Shown here piece after piece: positions 22,935-34,647 of a stretch of 57,388 nt of DNA. Position 1 is the stretch's first letter, and the number at the start of each line of letters is the position of its first letter. The DNA is from Saccoglossus kowalevskii (taxonomy: Eukaryota; Hemichordata; Enteropneusta; Harrimaniidae), in contig NW_003155239.1 of assembly GCF_000003605.2 (NCBI RefSeq), forward strand, positions 266,290-323,677, in the 5' to 3' direction. The notes under the pieces were generated by a model, which did no database searches, was not told the origin of the DNA, and saw only the letters and a program-made list of their open reading frames with translations. A program made the position numbers and the translations under genes.

Positions 22935-23540
22935 TATACATATGATACAAGGTTAAAAGTAAAAACTCAGAATTCAAGACAGTCTTGAACTAGATTTCAT
23001 GTCAAAAAACACCAAAAACCAATTGTCTATCTTGTATAGGATTCCCAGTGGTTGAAATGCAGGATAATGGAAGCAATAACTGGGAATTCAAGACTGTCTT
23101 GTTTACCCATGGGCATTGAGGTTTGGATTCCAGATAAGAAACCACACAGGTCTGGGTTAACCTGATATCATAGTACAACTACTATCCTTGTAACTTAACA
23201 GTATATTATTTCCAAGTTATATTCTATTCGATTCTGCTTTATTCTAAAATACTATAAAGCATTTAATTCTTCCTGCTAGTAATTTCACGGTTTAATCGCA
23301 TTTGTCCTACTGTCACGAGGTCTTTGCAAACCTAATGACATTTTCTCCTACATTCACAAAAATCGTCTTTAATGAAGCGATAAAAGATAAAATGAAAAAT
23401 GATAAAAGCCTGTACTAATGTTTGTGGTGCGCAGTCAGCACATCAAACTTAATTATTATTGTTGTAATCACTTTTACTGATTCTGTTGGATGAGATTTCC
23501 CATGAACTGTACTAAAATCTAAAGCCCATGTTGTACTTAC

Positions 23541-23601
23541 AGAGGTCAGTGAACAGTTTTATGTAGATCTTTTCAATACAAGAACATGCATTTAATGTTA
23601 G
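23541..23601 (-). CDS. Candidate coding exon (61 nt, phase 0 to 1)
   Basis: The donor is consensus (CTCT|gtaagt, GT at 23539-23540). The acceptor ...cctgtttaaatag (AG at 23602-23603) is moderate. The frame is LTLNACSCIEKIYIKLFTDL. It starts in phase 0, which matches the exit phase of exon 25097-25122. Cys- and Lys-containing helical sequence; family unknown. Confidence 0.42.
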
Positions 23602-23965
23602 CTATTTAAACAGGATTTTCAGGTGAGTGCATCGATCTGTTTTACATGTTTTTTTTTAAATTTATTCAATAGTTCATTAGAATGCTCCAATTTTACATTC
23701 TTTGAAATATATCTATTTAATTCAAGTTGCAGTATTGGATTACACCGAACCTTGTGCTACTGGATTGTAATGATCACTAAAGCACAAGTTCAACAATAAC
23801 ATCCTGAGGCAGTTTTGCACACATTAAACCCATAAAATATCCTATGTACTTTCCATGGGGTTTAATTAATGCATATACTAAGGAGACTATTGGGTAGTAT
23901 TAATAGAGTGATACAACACAAATACTGGATAGCTAAACATATTATACACTAAGTAAGCTGATGAA

Positions 23966-24140
23966 CATTAAAAAACAATTTTCGGTTATCTTGTGTTTGT
24001 CAAAGCATAATTCAAACCAACTGAGTGAACATTTATATACAGTCTCTTGATTTTTTTTGCTTGGATCATCATTAAAAACAATTTTCAGTCATCTTGCGTT
24101 TGTCAGAGGATAAGTTAAATTAATTGAGTGAACATTTATA
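23966..24140. repeat. Diverged direct repeat, two copies about 72 bp
   Basis: 'cattaaaaaacaattttcgg' at 23966 and 'cattaaaaacaattttcagt' at 24070 each continue into 'cttg.gtttgtca.ag..taa..' and end 'tgagtgaacatttata'. The spacing is 104 bp. Confidence 0.75.
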
Positions 24141-25096
24141 CGAGGTAACCTAGATTCTTTTAATGTTTACTTTAATTCCAACCAGTCAGTATTTCAATTT
24201 GTTTTGGATTTGTTTCCACTGTATGATTGATATGCAACAATTATAAACAGTTTTACTGGCTATTTTGGGAATAGGTCTTCGCAACTATTCAACTGCTAGT
24301 ATATCTTCTTAACTGCATGTCTTTTTTAGTATATATTTCATTTATTTAGTGTTAACATTACCATCATGCTATGTACAGCGTAAAATTCTTGCAATGCTGT
24401 GTACACACAGAGATTCTAGGCTATACGGTCAAATATTTAATTACTGCGTCCCAGTACATGTATAATGTGACTTGTTTATTTGGATTATAATTCGATCAGA
24501 CTATCTATCCCTTCACTTACAAGTTTTCAATATCAGTGAATGCCAGTTTAAAGCTTTTTTGTAACCCCCCCCCCCAAAAAAAAAAAATTTGTCAAGCAGT
24601 CACAATGAATTTATAATTTTTTTTAGATTTAATTTGAAAACAAGGTACCCCTCTACCACCAACCCACCCACCCACAAGTAGTACTCTCTCTGATCCCCTC
24701 TGTTAAAGGCTTGACCATTATCAATTGGAGGGATGGTAGGCGGTATCTGTACAGAGAAAGTTTTGGAATATTCAGGGAAAATTACAAAAAAAAAAAAATT
24801 GACAGAAGAAAGTAAAAAGAACCACAGCACCAGCATCCTGAACAAAAAAAAGCACAACACTAAGTGAAGAAGGAAACAAATATTTTGAATAGTAGCACCC
24901 CTATGTTTATAATGGTCTATCCCTAAATGATTGCAGTGATTCAGAAAAGAAACATGAAATTTGGTTACATTGAAAATACCACTGGAGTTCATTACACAGG
25001 AAGTTGTATAGATTCATGATGGAATTCAGTTGCCACTGACAAACAGAATAATTAAATCCTATTCTAGTTTCTAGTTGCCAAAATTAAACAATTTAC

Positions 25097-25122
25097 CAAC
25101 GCTTCATTCATTCCACATATTT
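25097..25122 (-). CDS. Micro-exon candidate (26 nt, phase 1 to 0)
   Basis: The acceptor is cactgtgtaagggttttag (AG at 25123-25124) and the donor is GTTG|gtaaat (GT at 25095-25096). Only the frame ICGMNEAL is open, starting with two bases that complete the codon left by exon 25307-25342. It exits in phase 0 into exon 23541-23601. The joined peptide reads naturally, but exons this short are easily found by chance. Confidence 0.36.
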
Positions 25123-25306
25123 CTAAAACCCTTACACAGTGAACCAAAAATCGGTAACCAGTCCGGAAATCTTTGCCATATTATAGCGTCTCATCAATTT
25201 GTAATTTTGTGCATATGATGTGACAGAAGATTCCTACAATAACATAAGCTATACTGCTGTATTTGTTTGTTTTCATGCCCATCTTTACTGACATCAGTTG
25301 ATATAC

Positions 25307-25342
25307 CTAGGTTAATGATGTTTACATGCATTACTTTAATAG
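25307..25342 (-). CDS. Micro-exon candidate (36 nt, phase 1 to 1)
   Basis: A strong acceptor (catgtggtctttgccttcag, AG at 25343-25344) and a donor CTAG|gtatat (GT at 25305-25306). The only open frame is IKVMHVNIINL. The entry and exit phases fit the exon at 27818-27923 on one side and 25097-25122 on the other. Confidence 0.4.
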
Positions 25343-27817
25343 CTGAAGGCAAAGACCACATGCTGTAAGTATTGGACACCATTTGGAGCAATATTTCACA
25401 AAATTGGGATAAGTATGAAAACTAGAACTTGTGCATTTCTAAAGTGATATCTAATAAAGGTTCCCATTTGAAAGCTAGAATGGAGGAAATTATTTTTTGC
25501 AAATATTTTTATTCAGGATTTTACCAATACTTTTACATTTTACAGTCATCATAATTATTTTTCTTCATCTTCAACAAATTTTGTGTTTCCAAAATTCTCT
25601 AGCCCACTAAAATGGAGAATCCTGAAAATAATAATGTGTCCTTTTATCAGTGCCATGGGGATGCTGTTTCATTTTCTCACTTTTGCTATTAATTTAAACT
25701 ATATATCTAGTTAAATCAGGATGTTCAAACCACAGAAACACCATTAAAGATTCTGCATCATGTTCTAGTTGCGGCTTTAAAAATACATTCAAAATTTACG
25801 ATCAAGGAATCCATTTTCTTGAACATTGGCGTGGGGGAATTCGTGAAACTTTGAAAAGTGACTGAGACACATTCCTCAGACTGAATGGTCACAGTGACTT
25901 TTATGACATTTACTCTCAGCAAGCACCTACAGATTTTCAAATTGTGAATATCCTCCAGTGGTGAAAATTGACAGTTTTCAGTAATGAATTTTATTGCAAC
26001 ACACAGCTTGACCTTTTTATATAAATTAAAAATTGCATATCTTTTAATTTATCTCTGCATTCTGAACCACATACGCTTAGGATGGCCTAGATCGGCTCTC
26101 TACTGAAACTGTCAGTTTCATTTCACTAACAGTTTATCTTAACATAATGTCTGCAACATGCAGCAAACTGGAATACCAGCTTGGCCACATCGCATGAATG
26201 TAAACTTTAATGAACTTTAACCGAATTGCTCAGTAAACATACACCATGAAGAGTTCCACATGAACTCCGAAATAAATACACAAAATGATTTAAAAGCAGG
26301 GCTGGCGGCTGTGCATAAATGCCACATTTTAAAAGGATAATGGAGTATGTGAAACTTTGCACAGGAGAGTGCCTCAACTCTGTGGAGAATAGAGGATTTC
26401 AAAAGATCAATTACCCGTATTTAAAAGAAGCTAAAAGATGGAATGGCTTCACTAAAATACCTTTATATCTTAAATGAAAAGAACCACCTTGAAGGTAAAG
26501 TAAGAGTCATAGCAAAATAAGAATAATATAAAGACACTATTTACTGAAAAATATCTTTTGCATTTGTCGGGTTGAGGATGATCATACTCGGGATGGTGTG
26601 AAGCTGCATTTTAATGGGGATGGTTGGTTCTTGAGTATATAATAATCTCTTTAATCTTGTGAGCACCAAAAAGAGGACACCTGTCACCAAATAAACTATT
26701 ATTTTTCCCATATTTTTTTCAAAGATTTTGATTTGGGATCACTAAATAGTGTTAAAAAATATTAAAATGTTTTTCTTTTTTAACATACCAATTTACAATT
26801 GATTCTTTGATAAGTACACTTCTTGGTATTAAAAATGTGTTTATTCAACCCTTTGAGTGCTATATTTTTTTCCCGCTCAAATTTGGGTAAATTTGTTCAG
26901 ATTTTCTGTAATTTTCACTGAATTCAATCTTAATTTTGCACCAAACAATTAAAATTTGTCATTTCTACTAGTTTTTAATCCAAAAATTTGAAATGTTTGC
27001 AATATTTTATGTGAAAAAGAGCAAACTACAAATTTGGAGAGTATGCCAGGATGGTCAAGGATATGGTGTTGAAATAGTCTTGATCGTCTGCTCACAGCAA
27101 GTGGTATAAACTTTATGGAAATAAGTTATCTAAAGGCACATATCAATTTACATCAATGTGACATTATAGTATATATAATCAAAAAATATGCAATTAAAAA
27201 AAGACAATCTAAAAAAAGCTCAGAGTTAACAGAAATCTTAGTGGATTTGTTTCTGAGAGAGCTGTTGAAGACGCTTCTGCCATCAGCAGTTTGAACATAG
27301 AGATGCACTTGAAGTATACTTAAAACTGTCACTGCTAACACAGGGGGCAGAAAAATTAATTAAATTGAACAAAAAACATTTTTATTTTGAACTTCAAACA
27401 TGTATTTTGGCATTTTTCAAATAAAAAAATGGCCACCGGAGCACCATATTTGTTCCTAACAAACCTGGTGCAACATTTTGCTTATTTTGTTTTTTTCAAA
27501 TTTGTTGGAAAATTTTGGGACAAATGGACATTATTGTAATTGACTACAGCTCTAGATATATAAATATTTAAATAACTTTAGAAAAAATTATGAATTTAAA
27601 TTTTGGACCCCCTCCATTGTTATTTTCTCTTTGTCATTCATTTAATGGAAACTTTCACCTAGTGAAATATCAACAAAGTGTAGCTTTTAAAATTCCCACA
27701 TTTTTTACTACATGCAGTTAACCATGGTCATCCTAAAGACAGTAAAAAGATTTTATAGTGATTGGAGTTTTCATGCTTGGTTGAAATCTAACAACCCGGC
27801 TTGTATACATATGTCAC
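25343..27817. other. Non-coding stretch, presumed intron
   Basis: I see no supported exon. A MITE B-related copy lies at 26846-27060. The remainder is AT-rich unique-looking sequence. Confidence 0.5.
26846..27060. mobile_element. MITE family B-related copy
   Basis: It starts caaccctttgagtgctat and shares 'gtaattttcactgaattcaatcttaattttgcacca' and 'tactagtttttaat' with 14202-14405, and with 40857-41080 in reverse. The right end is poorly defined. Confidence 0.55.
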
Positions 27818-27923
27818 CATAGTTGTACCACTGGGAGCTGTAAAACAAGAGTGACATGCAACCAAATCGGATGTTGTAGTGAAGCGAGGATGGTATCAAT
27901 ATAATGCCAACATCTCTCCCCAG
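27818..27923 (-). CDS. Candidate coding exon (106 nt, frame ambiguous)
   Basis: The acceptor is very good (ttcattttttgtaatcag, AG at 27924-27925). The donor is ACTATG|gtgaca (GT at 27816-27817). Two frames stay open. In phase 0 it reads LGRDVGIILIPSSLHYNIRF... and leaves one base, as exon 25307-25342 needs. Starting with two bases it reads WHYIDTILASLQHPIWLHVT..., which fits the exit phase of the micro-exon at 28437-28459 but leaves two bases. The sequence cannot decide between them, and a further small exon may be missing. Confidence 0.42.
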
Positions 27924-28436
27924 CTGATTACAAAAAATGAACATCTGCTTCATGATGATGAGTAAGTGGATAGGCATGAGTTATTAACATACAATGTATT
28001 TTTGCATATTGATGAGAAAGCCCTGGAGGAGGGAATTAAAGCACCCAAAAGAAAGCATCCTCCATGACTGTGGCTTTAACTTCCCGCCATGATGATCTCA
28101 AATTACTGCCAATTCTCAAAGTTGGTGTCACAATCCAATCATACAATTATATATAAGTATATATAACAGTTGTAAAAACCAGAAAGAAAAAAAAACAATG
28201 TTTAAAAAGGTTCAATTACTGAAGTCAAGTTAGTCGTCAGTTATGAATCCAAGTTAGCTTGGTGAACAAATTCATAGTTAGTTGTACAAACAGGTGAGTT
28301 ATACAGAATGTATGGATAAAAGAATCAGTGCATGTCGCTGGATTACAAGAGTGACTGAATTTTGCACTAACCTCACCTCTATGTAGAATCAATTGATACC
28401 ATACGTTTAAAAGAGTTAAAATCTTAGCTTGCTTAC

Positions 28437-28459
28437 AGGCTTTCAAAGTTAAATTATAT
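28437..28459 (-). CDS. Micro-exon candidate (23 nt, phase 2 to 1)
   Basis: The acceptor is outstanding (tgtcttctcaccctcattgggcag, AG at 28460-28461) and the donor is strong (GCCT|gtaagc). The only open frame is YNLTLKA, entered with one base, which matches the exit of the micro-exon at 28491-28515. Confidence 0.36.
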
Positions 28460-28490
28460 CTGCCCAATGAGGGTGAGAAGACACACTTAC

Positions 28491-28515
28491 AAACTCTTCT
28501 CAAATTTTAACAAAA
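28491..28515 (-). CDS. Micro-exon candidate (25 nt, phase 1 to 2)
   Basis: The acceptor is ctgatgttttttccatag (AG at 28516-28517) and the donor is GTTT|gtaagt. The only open frame is LLKFEKS. Entry with two bases matches the exit of exon 29902-30032. Confidence 0.38.
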
Positions 28516-29901
28516 CTATGGAAAAAACATCAGCACGTTACATATGATAATAAAATTTTAATATTATGACATGTCATAAAGTTTCATCGATATTAAACTT
28601 GAAATTTAATTTTTCTTAAGTTGCTACCTTTTAGATGCTGGTCTAACCTCTTGAAAAGTGTAAGATTCCACTGGTCTTTTGACTGTGTGTTAGTATGCAG
28701 ATTACTGGAGGCTGAAGTGTGTACATTGTGCTATATGACAAAGATAAAAATACACCAATCACCAACTTTTGTACTGTAAACAGACCAACTCATAAACCAC
28801 CCAGCCATCTCCAGTAACTTGCAAGGAAATCTCAACTGCCCTTTACTTGGCCCTCTTGATTAAAAAACTGATTAAACCAGCTTAGAAGCAAAATGTGAGA
28901 TGTTGTATATTTTCTATTGAAGTTAAATCTCTCAGGTTTTTGTGCATGTCATGAATGGCTAGATCATACAAAAGATGGTCATAAAAGAAAGACAGTTATA
29001 CAAGCAAGTAACTGGAAAATGTCATTAGTTATCATGTAGCCCCACCCCATCTGTCTGTAATATACCTATTTACTAGTCATTACTTGACTGCTACCTCAGT
29101 AATGCACCAATGACAAGAAAATGTTTGCATTTCTCAACAGGAATGAATGAGAGATGTCTTGCACGCCATGCTAGAAAACTTTTGCTTGGCTTAAACACCG
29201 AGAGATGAGAGATGGGTGTCGTTTTAGGTTTGCACTCCGGAATTTAAAGCATGGGAGTGACAGAGGGTTTTGAGGGATGGGGGATGTCACATTTTCACTG
29301 GAGCTATTAATAATGGACATTTTCAGCATTTATTTATCTGTTGCCAGGAGCTACTTGAAAATTAATAATTGATGTGAGGGTGGGAAAAGATGCAGACATG
29401 TACACATCAATACTAGACAGCAAGTAAACAGAAAATTAAGAATCAGTAGATACGTTACAAAATCACCATCAAGATAAATATATTCAGGCAGGCGGGAAAA
29501 GAGATAGTTTCAGTTAGATAGGAGATTCATTGACATCACACAAATTTTTACTCTATGTTGTATCAACAATATTTGTAAATTCAGTATATTGAACTTTTTG
29601 CTGCATATCAGCGCCAGCTGTATCCCGCCCAATTCTCAATCGTCTGTAGTTTTAGATTATATGCATATGGTTTAATGGTAATTGTCTTATTAAGACTTCA
29701 ATGAGCTGAGTTTGGTGTTGGTACTGAATCTCACAGCAAGTTTTTTAGATGCAAGGAATATGTGTTTATGTTATAGAACGATTAGGCTATCTGCGTGGGT
29801 GTTACAATTTTGTCGCAAAACACTTTGTTTTGTAAGACACATTCTTGCAAATTTTACAAGTCAGGGAGAAAGGTAATAGAAGTGAATATATCACCAGTTA
29901 C

Positions 29902-30032
29902 TTTTAGACAGAGAGTCAGATGGGCTTTCGAGAAGTTTAGCAAATGCGATCATTTCTGACAGCCAGCATTCAATGATCCCTGGGATACTCAAGGTTAGGA
30001 GGCTGTAGAGATAGGCTCTCATGTTAAGAAAA
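29902..30032 (-). CDS. Coding exon of the large minus-strand gene (131 nt, phase 2 to 1)
   Basis: From an acceptor ...tatctcatccatgcattag (AG at 30033-30034) the frame reads FLNMRAYLYSLLTLSIPGII followed by ECWLSEMIAFAKLLESPSDS. It ends at a weak donor (AAAA|gtaact), just before an in-frame stop. The one-base entry completes the codon left by exon 30750-30841 (AG|T, Ser). The frame is open upstream of the acceptor to about 30129, so an earlier acceptor is possible. Strongly amphipathic helical sequence; family unknown. Confidence 0.55.
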
Positions 30033-30749
30033 CTAATGCATGGATGAGATACCTCCACCTCGGAGGATCGGTCGTGGAACAATTTTACCAAACCAATAGA
30101 TGGGTCATGGGAAGGATGAAACTGGGCTGACTATTTAAAATGGGTCGACCGACCTCAGATAAAAGACTTCATTGTAATGTGAATATTGAAAAGTGGAAGA
30201 AACACAGATGCAGTGATTTGGTCACACACTATCAGGCTCCTCCCTCCTCTCCTCTGAACATTGATGATGAAGGGAACCTGGATTTCCCACCATCCAGGGT
30301 TCAACCTTGATATCATTATAGACCAGTGTATAGCTCAGATTCACTAGTGTATTATTTGAATGCACCAAACCACATTATGTGATGATTACCAATCAAGACA
30401 ATAATAGCACAACTATGTGTTAGCAATTGCAATCTCCTAACGCAATGCACCATTGTTCATCCTTTATGTGTTTTTTTTAAAAGCTGGTGTAGAATGGAGC
30501 ATATATGTGGGAAAACTGTCTTTCAGCATCTATTGCGAGTACATCAGGAAATCTCTGTATAGAGTGCAACCCACACAAACAGAAAATATACATGCCACAG
30601 CTTCAAGGAAGACCATGGCAATTATAAAAGATAAGTCAATACACTTGATTAACAGTTAAGCAAACAGTATAGGATGATGATAATAAATTTATTGAATAAA
30701 TAAATAAATCACTGGTTTACAGCTATGTGTAGCAGTAACAATCTCTCAC

Positions 30750-30841
30750 CTGTTGAGCGTTGATGAGTACCCATCTTTCTCCTCAACAAAAACACGCGAC
30801 TTGAATCCATTGCATTGCATCAGAATTTCACCAGAATTGGA
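30750..30841 (-). CDS. Coding exon of the large minus-strand gene (92 nt, phase 0 to 2)
   Basis: Both junctions are near consensus: acceptor ttgtatcttgtag (AG at 30842-30843) and donor AACAG|gtgaga (GT at 30748-30749). Two of three frames are closed. The open one reads SNSGEILMQCNGFKSRVFVE then EKDGYSSTLN. Codon use looks coding. It is among the most convincing exons outside NT5C2. It joins 32051-32101 upstream (phase 0) and 29902-30032 downstream (phase 2). Confidence 0.68.
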
Positions 30842-32050
30842 CTACAAGATACAATTTATTGAAAAAGATTTGTTACAAAAAGAAAATACTAGTAGTTTAT
30901 ATTAATGATGTCTGCTCAATTTAAATTTCTTGTGAAGGATGAAGGCAGTAAAGTAAAAATAATGTGACTTTTTTACCACTGACATGGGAATGGTACTTGA
31001 GAAGCCATAAGTCAAAACTATAAATTTTAAAATAATGATAGACGTATAATTTTGTATTCTCGATGGTTTGACAGCCCCTTATTAAAGCGCCCTCACAAGA
31101 CAATTTATCTTCCATTCATACACACACTTCATGACGAAACATAAAAAGAAAAAGTGCTCTGGGTGATAAATTCCCATTGATGGCTTAAAGTTGACCCTGT
31201 TTACCCATTCAAATAAATGCAACACAACAAACATGTCTTAGATATGTATGATTTCCAGGGGCAGGAATTATGCACGATTGTGTACCTTGTCTGTACCCAA
31301 TGAATGGTGACTTCAGTGGACACAACGGTCAGGGTATTCAGGCACCACATTCTATTAGCACTTACCATGGTTGCCATTCAATCAGTAAACACACCATGTA
31401 AAGATGACAGGAAGTGAGAACACAATACCTGACTACCTACTCTTTTGTTCTCTCTATATATCCTCCACCTTCTATTTAAAGTGAGATTTTAGCTCTGTGG
31501 TCAACGCATGCTCCCCATTCAACTTGTTTTGCAAAATAAAAACTAGTCTTTTACAAATATCCACAATTTGCGACTCCCCTAGTATGAAGATTTACGAGTC
31601 TTTCATCGCGGCACACGGCACAGCAGTGTCCACATGCTTACATTTCATTGGAAATTGTCTTTTATTTTCAATAGATAGTGCTTTATTCGGCCATCAGTTC
31701 CACGACCCGAAACCCACCTGCAATGAAAACAATACACATAGTTTTAAACTAAACACACATCATTAACATAACTGTTAATTAAATTTCTTTAATTAAACAG
31801 ATTAACTGATTTTTAAATTCCTTTACACACAGTAGTACTTGACAGGATGAAGTCGTGGTGCATTCATATGTAGATTAATGCGGTGATTGAAAAATGTTTT
31901 CAAAAAGTAGTTCCAACGACTAACAGAGAGGTCAACCACCTTCTACACCCACATCATGTGTGGATCACTGGCGGTGAATGTACCGGATCAAAAACGAAAA
32001 TGAAATTAGCATGAAATAATATACAGTGAATAATGGGGATTGAATCTTAC

Positions 32051-32101
32051 TTGTACAGTAAATGAATGGCATTCACCACACAGACACGTCTTCGTGTAAA
32101 T
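32051..32101 (-). CDS. Candidate coding exon with a Cys/His cluster (51 nt, phase 0 to 0)
   Basis: The donor is strong (ACAA|gtaaga, GT at 32049-32050). The acceptor ...aatctaaagtag (AG at 32102-32103) is weak. The phase-0 frame is IYTKTCLCGECHSFTVQ, with C-x-C-x2-C-H that could bind a metal. An alternative frame entered with one base is also open. Phase 0 is preferred because both neighbours (32770-32797 and 30750-30841) require it. Confidence 0.45.
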
Positions 32102-32769
32102 CTACTTTAGATTTGTGATTTATTGTAAAAACCATTATTTGGAGAATATATAAGTCCCAGTTCTGTTTTTAAAGCATTTAAAGAATTAATATGTTTATAC
32201 TTTTTGACATTCACATGATCAGTATATAGCACACTGGCTAAGGTTATAAAACAAAAGATCAATTTCTCTTTTAGTCTCAGGTAACTTCTTAACGACAACT
32301 ATACAAAAGAAAGGCAGCCATTTTTTCGTGCTGAAATGAAAACCCCATGATGTAAAGGCAGATTGGCATCACATTAAATTGACCAAGGCCACACGAGAGA
32401 GAAACGTGGTTGTATCATTAACGCTTATACAAGCACAGAACAATGCTATGATTGTCACCTTAAACTATTCAAAACTTAGTCTCTAGAATTACACTAAGTT
32501 TCAACACCACTAGAAGAAGATTGAATTGCTGTTGTTTTTTAAATTAAATTTCTAAGGCTTCGTACACAAGATGACCACAAACACAACACCACGCATGGCC
32601 ACATATTTAATGTTCCATTCAAGGATTCTATTCTCTGTGGTTCCTTTCTCATCAATACATGCCATGGAGATCTGACTCCACATAACCAAATGCACCTATA
32701 ATCTGTTTGATAGTCTATCCATGCATGTTTTGGGGAGGACAAGTCTCTTTACCGACAAACAGTACTTAC

Positions 32770-32797
32770 GGTGTTGAAATGCTCACCGATGCAAGCA
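32770..32797 (-). CDS. Micro-exon candidate (28 nt, phase 2 to 0)
   Basis: The acceptor is taggtgttgttttag (AG at 32798-32799) and the donor is CACC|gtaagt, both strong. The frame ACIGEHFNT is entered with one base completing the codon from exon 33606-33715 (AG|T). Confidence 0.42.
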
Positions 32798-33605
32798 CTA
32801 AAACAACACCTAAAGACTTTTCAATAATAACGTCCACAGACAGGATCAGTTTCACATGGTTGAAGCTAGAGTATTCTTGGACACCATCTCAAAAACAAAC
32901 TTTTTCAGATGTTTACTAAATTTAAAGATTACAGATGTGTACCGGTCTGCCAATTTGTACACAGATGTTACTGGAAACAATGTCTTTGATACGCCACATC
33001 GATATTGGCAAACCAAACTGACAGATCAATTGAATATTTTAATTAAACAACCCAATTTCCAAGATGTCTGTTCCCTTTAAATTCAAACAACAAAGGTTTT
33101 AAATAATGTATTATTTCTTTGTACACGTAAACCAGTTATATTCAGGCAAAATAGGCCTATGGTACAACTGTATGCCACGGGGTTTGCTAACATATAAGTG
33201 GTAAATAAGACAACAGTTTTTAAAGTACATAGTAATGGTTGAATGCTGACAAAACACAGTTGCTTGTTAACTACAGAAAACCAAGCATAAACCAAGATCA
33301 TCACATTAGAAAAGCTCTGACTTCAGCACCCACAATAAGTTTTAGCTTAGAAGCTAGAAAATTGATAACTGTAGTATTTGCTTTACTGTTGTCAGGAATG
33401 AGAAAACTAAAAAAAATGTTGTCATGTTCGTGAGAATAAAAAACCTAATTGTTGTATCCACAATCGAGCAGATCAGCTTTAGTGTGTTATTTGGATATAC
33501 TTATTAAACAAACAAGAGGAAATAGCATTTTCAGGAATTACAGAGACAACAGCAACACAGTGAACCTAAGACTGAGATAAAAACCCCAAAATAATTATTT
33601 TGTAC

Positions 33606-33715
33606 CTTATTACGTGATTCCATAGAACGTTAATAAGCGACTCGCCATAAATATCACACGAATTATTAAAGACAAGCAGCGAAAAGTACGGCAGGAAAAA
33701 TACATGGTCATGAAA
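33606..33715 (-). CDS. Coding exon of the large minus-strand gene (110 nt, phase 0 to 2)
   Basis: The frame reads FHDHVFFLPYFSLLVFNNSC then DIYGESLINVLWNHVI, open from the acceptor (...aggatatagtag, AG at 33716-33717) to the donor ATAAG|gtacaa. CpG-containing codons and the hydrophobic periodicity look coding. The first 15 codons resemble exon 20754-20823. It joins 39344-39425 (phase 0) and 32770-32797 (phase 2). Family unknown. Confidence 0.55.
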
Positions 33716-34647
33716 CTACTATATCCTAGGACTGTGTAAGAATAATGACAGATTTCAAATTCAGAAAACTTTATAGGGTTTGTGTAAGCAAACGGACATG
33801 TTGAAACTTGCTTTGGAATCCATTAATATTTAACTACAATAGGAGCGTTAGGCATCTATCCTTATTTTTTACAAGGCCAGTTTAAACAACAATGGATGAA
33901 CTCTTCAAGTGGCTGAATAAACTATTCAATCTTTACAATGTACATTATCACATGCACAATAACAGCCTTGATGATTCTGCATGTGTCAATGTACTGTAGA
34001 GGGCACTGTTTTTAAATACAAGTCCCTGGATATTACCGATAGCTGGAGAGCCTGCAAATCAAGGGTCTAGTAATTTTTAATCCATTGGGAGCAGCTGTAC
34101 CAACAGAAGGCTGAATTTCATGGTTGCTTTGAATGTGTCTGATTTACATTTATACAACCAGATTTTGTTTTCACCAACAATTTTAGCGCAAATATTTGCA
34201 AGATTTTTGTAATTTTCTGTAATTTAAATTTTAAACATAACCAACAGATTACGATAAAGTGATTGTAGATATTGTTCAGAGATTTCAAAATTTTATAAAA
34301 ATTGAAAAAAAAAAATATTTATTAAATATATAATACAAAATAACATATATATTGTGGAAGGTTACTTACTTCTTGGTATATTTTTCTTACAACTTATCAA
34401 ATTTTGTTTCGATTAAATTGCAAGGACACTAGTGCAACTGGTGTGATTTGGTGGGTTTTATTTTTTGCTTATTTTACTGATAGCAAAATCAGCCAAAGTA
34501 AAGCCCAGTAAATATGTAAAGTTAAACATAGAATATACTGTGTCTTGCATAAACACTAGTAAATGTCCTGGAAACATCAAATCTGCTTAAATAAAACACT
34601 TCACATAAATAATTTTATTAATGCCATAAAACATATTCATTACTGAC

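Larger units (their letters stand above)
20824..23540. other. Non-coding stretch with repeats
   Basis: It holds a 71-bp tandem duplication (21214-21355), an interspersed element ending in a hairpin (21715-22066), a palindromic-end element (22564-22725) and a MITE A copy (22727-22934). No exon was found. Confidence 0.6.

Noticed and set aside
24600-24992. 130-codon minus-strand open frame
   Set aside because: Low-complexity Phe/Leu-rich translation of A-rich sequence, no splice sites fitting it, and no conserved motif.
31497-31766. Plus-strand frame with LHFIGN, vaguely like the Mpo1/DUF962 family
   Set aside because: Too short and isolated, with no matching splice sites. The resemblance is a few residues only.
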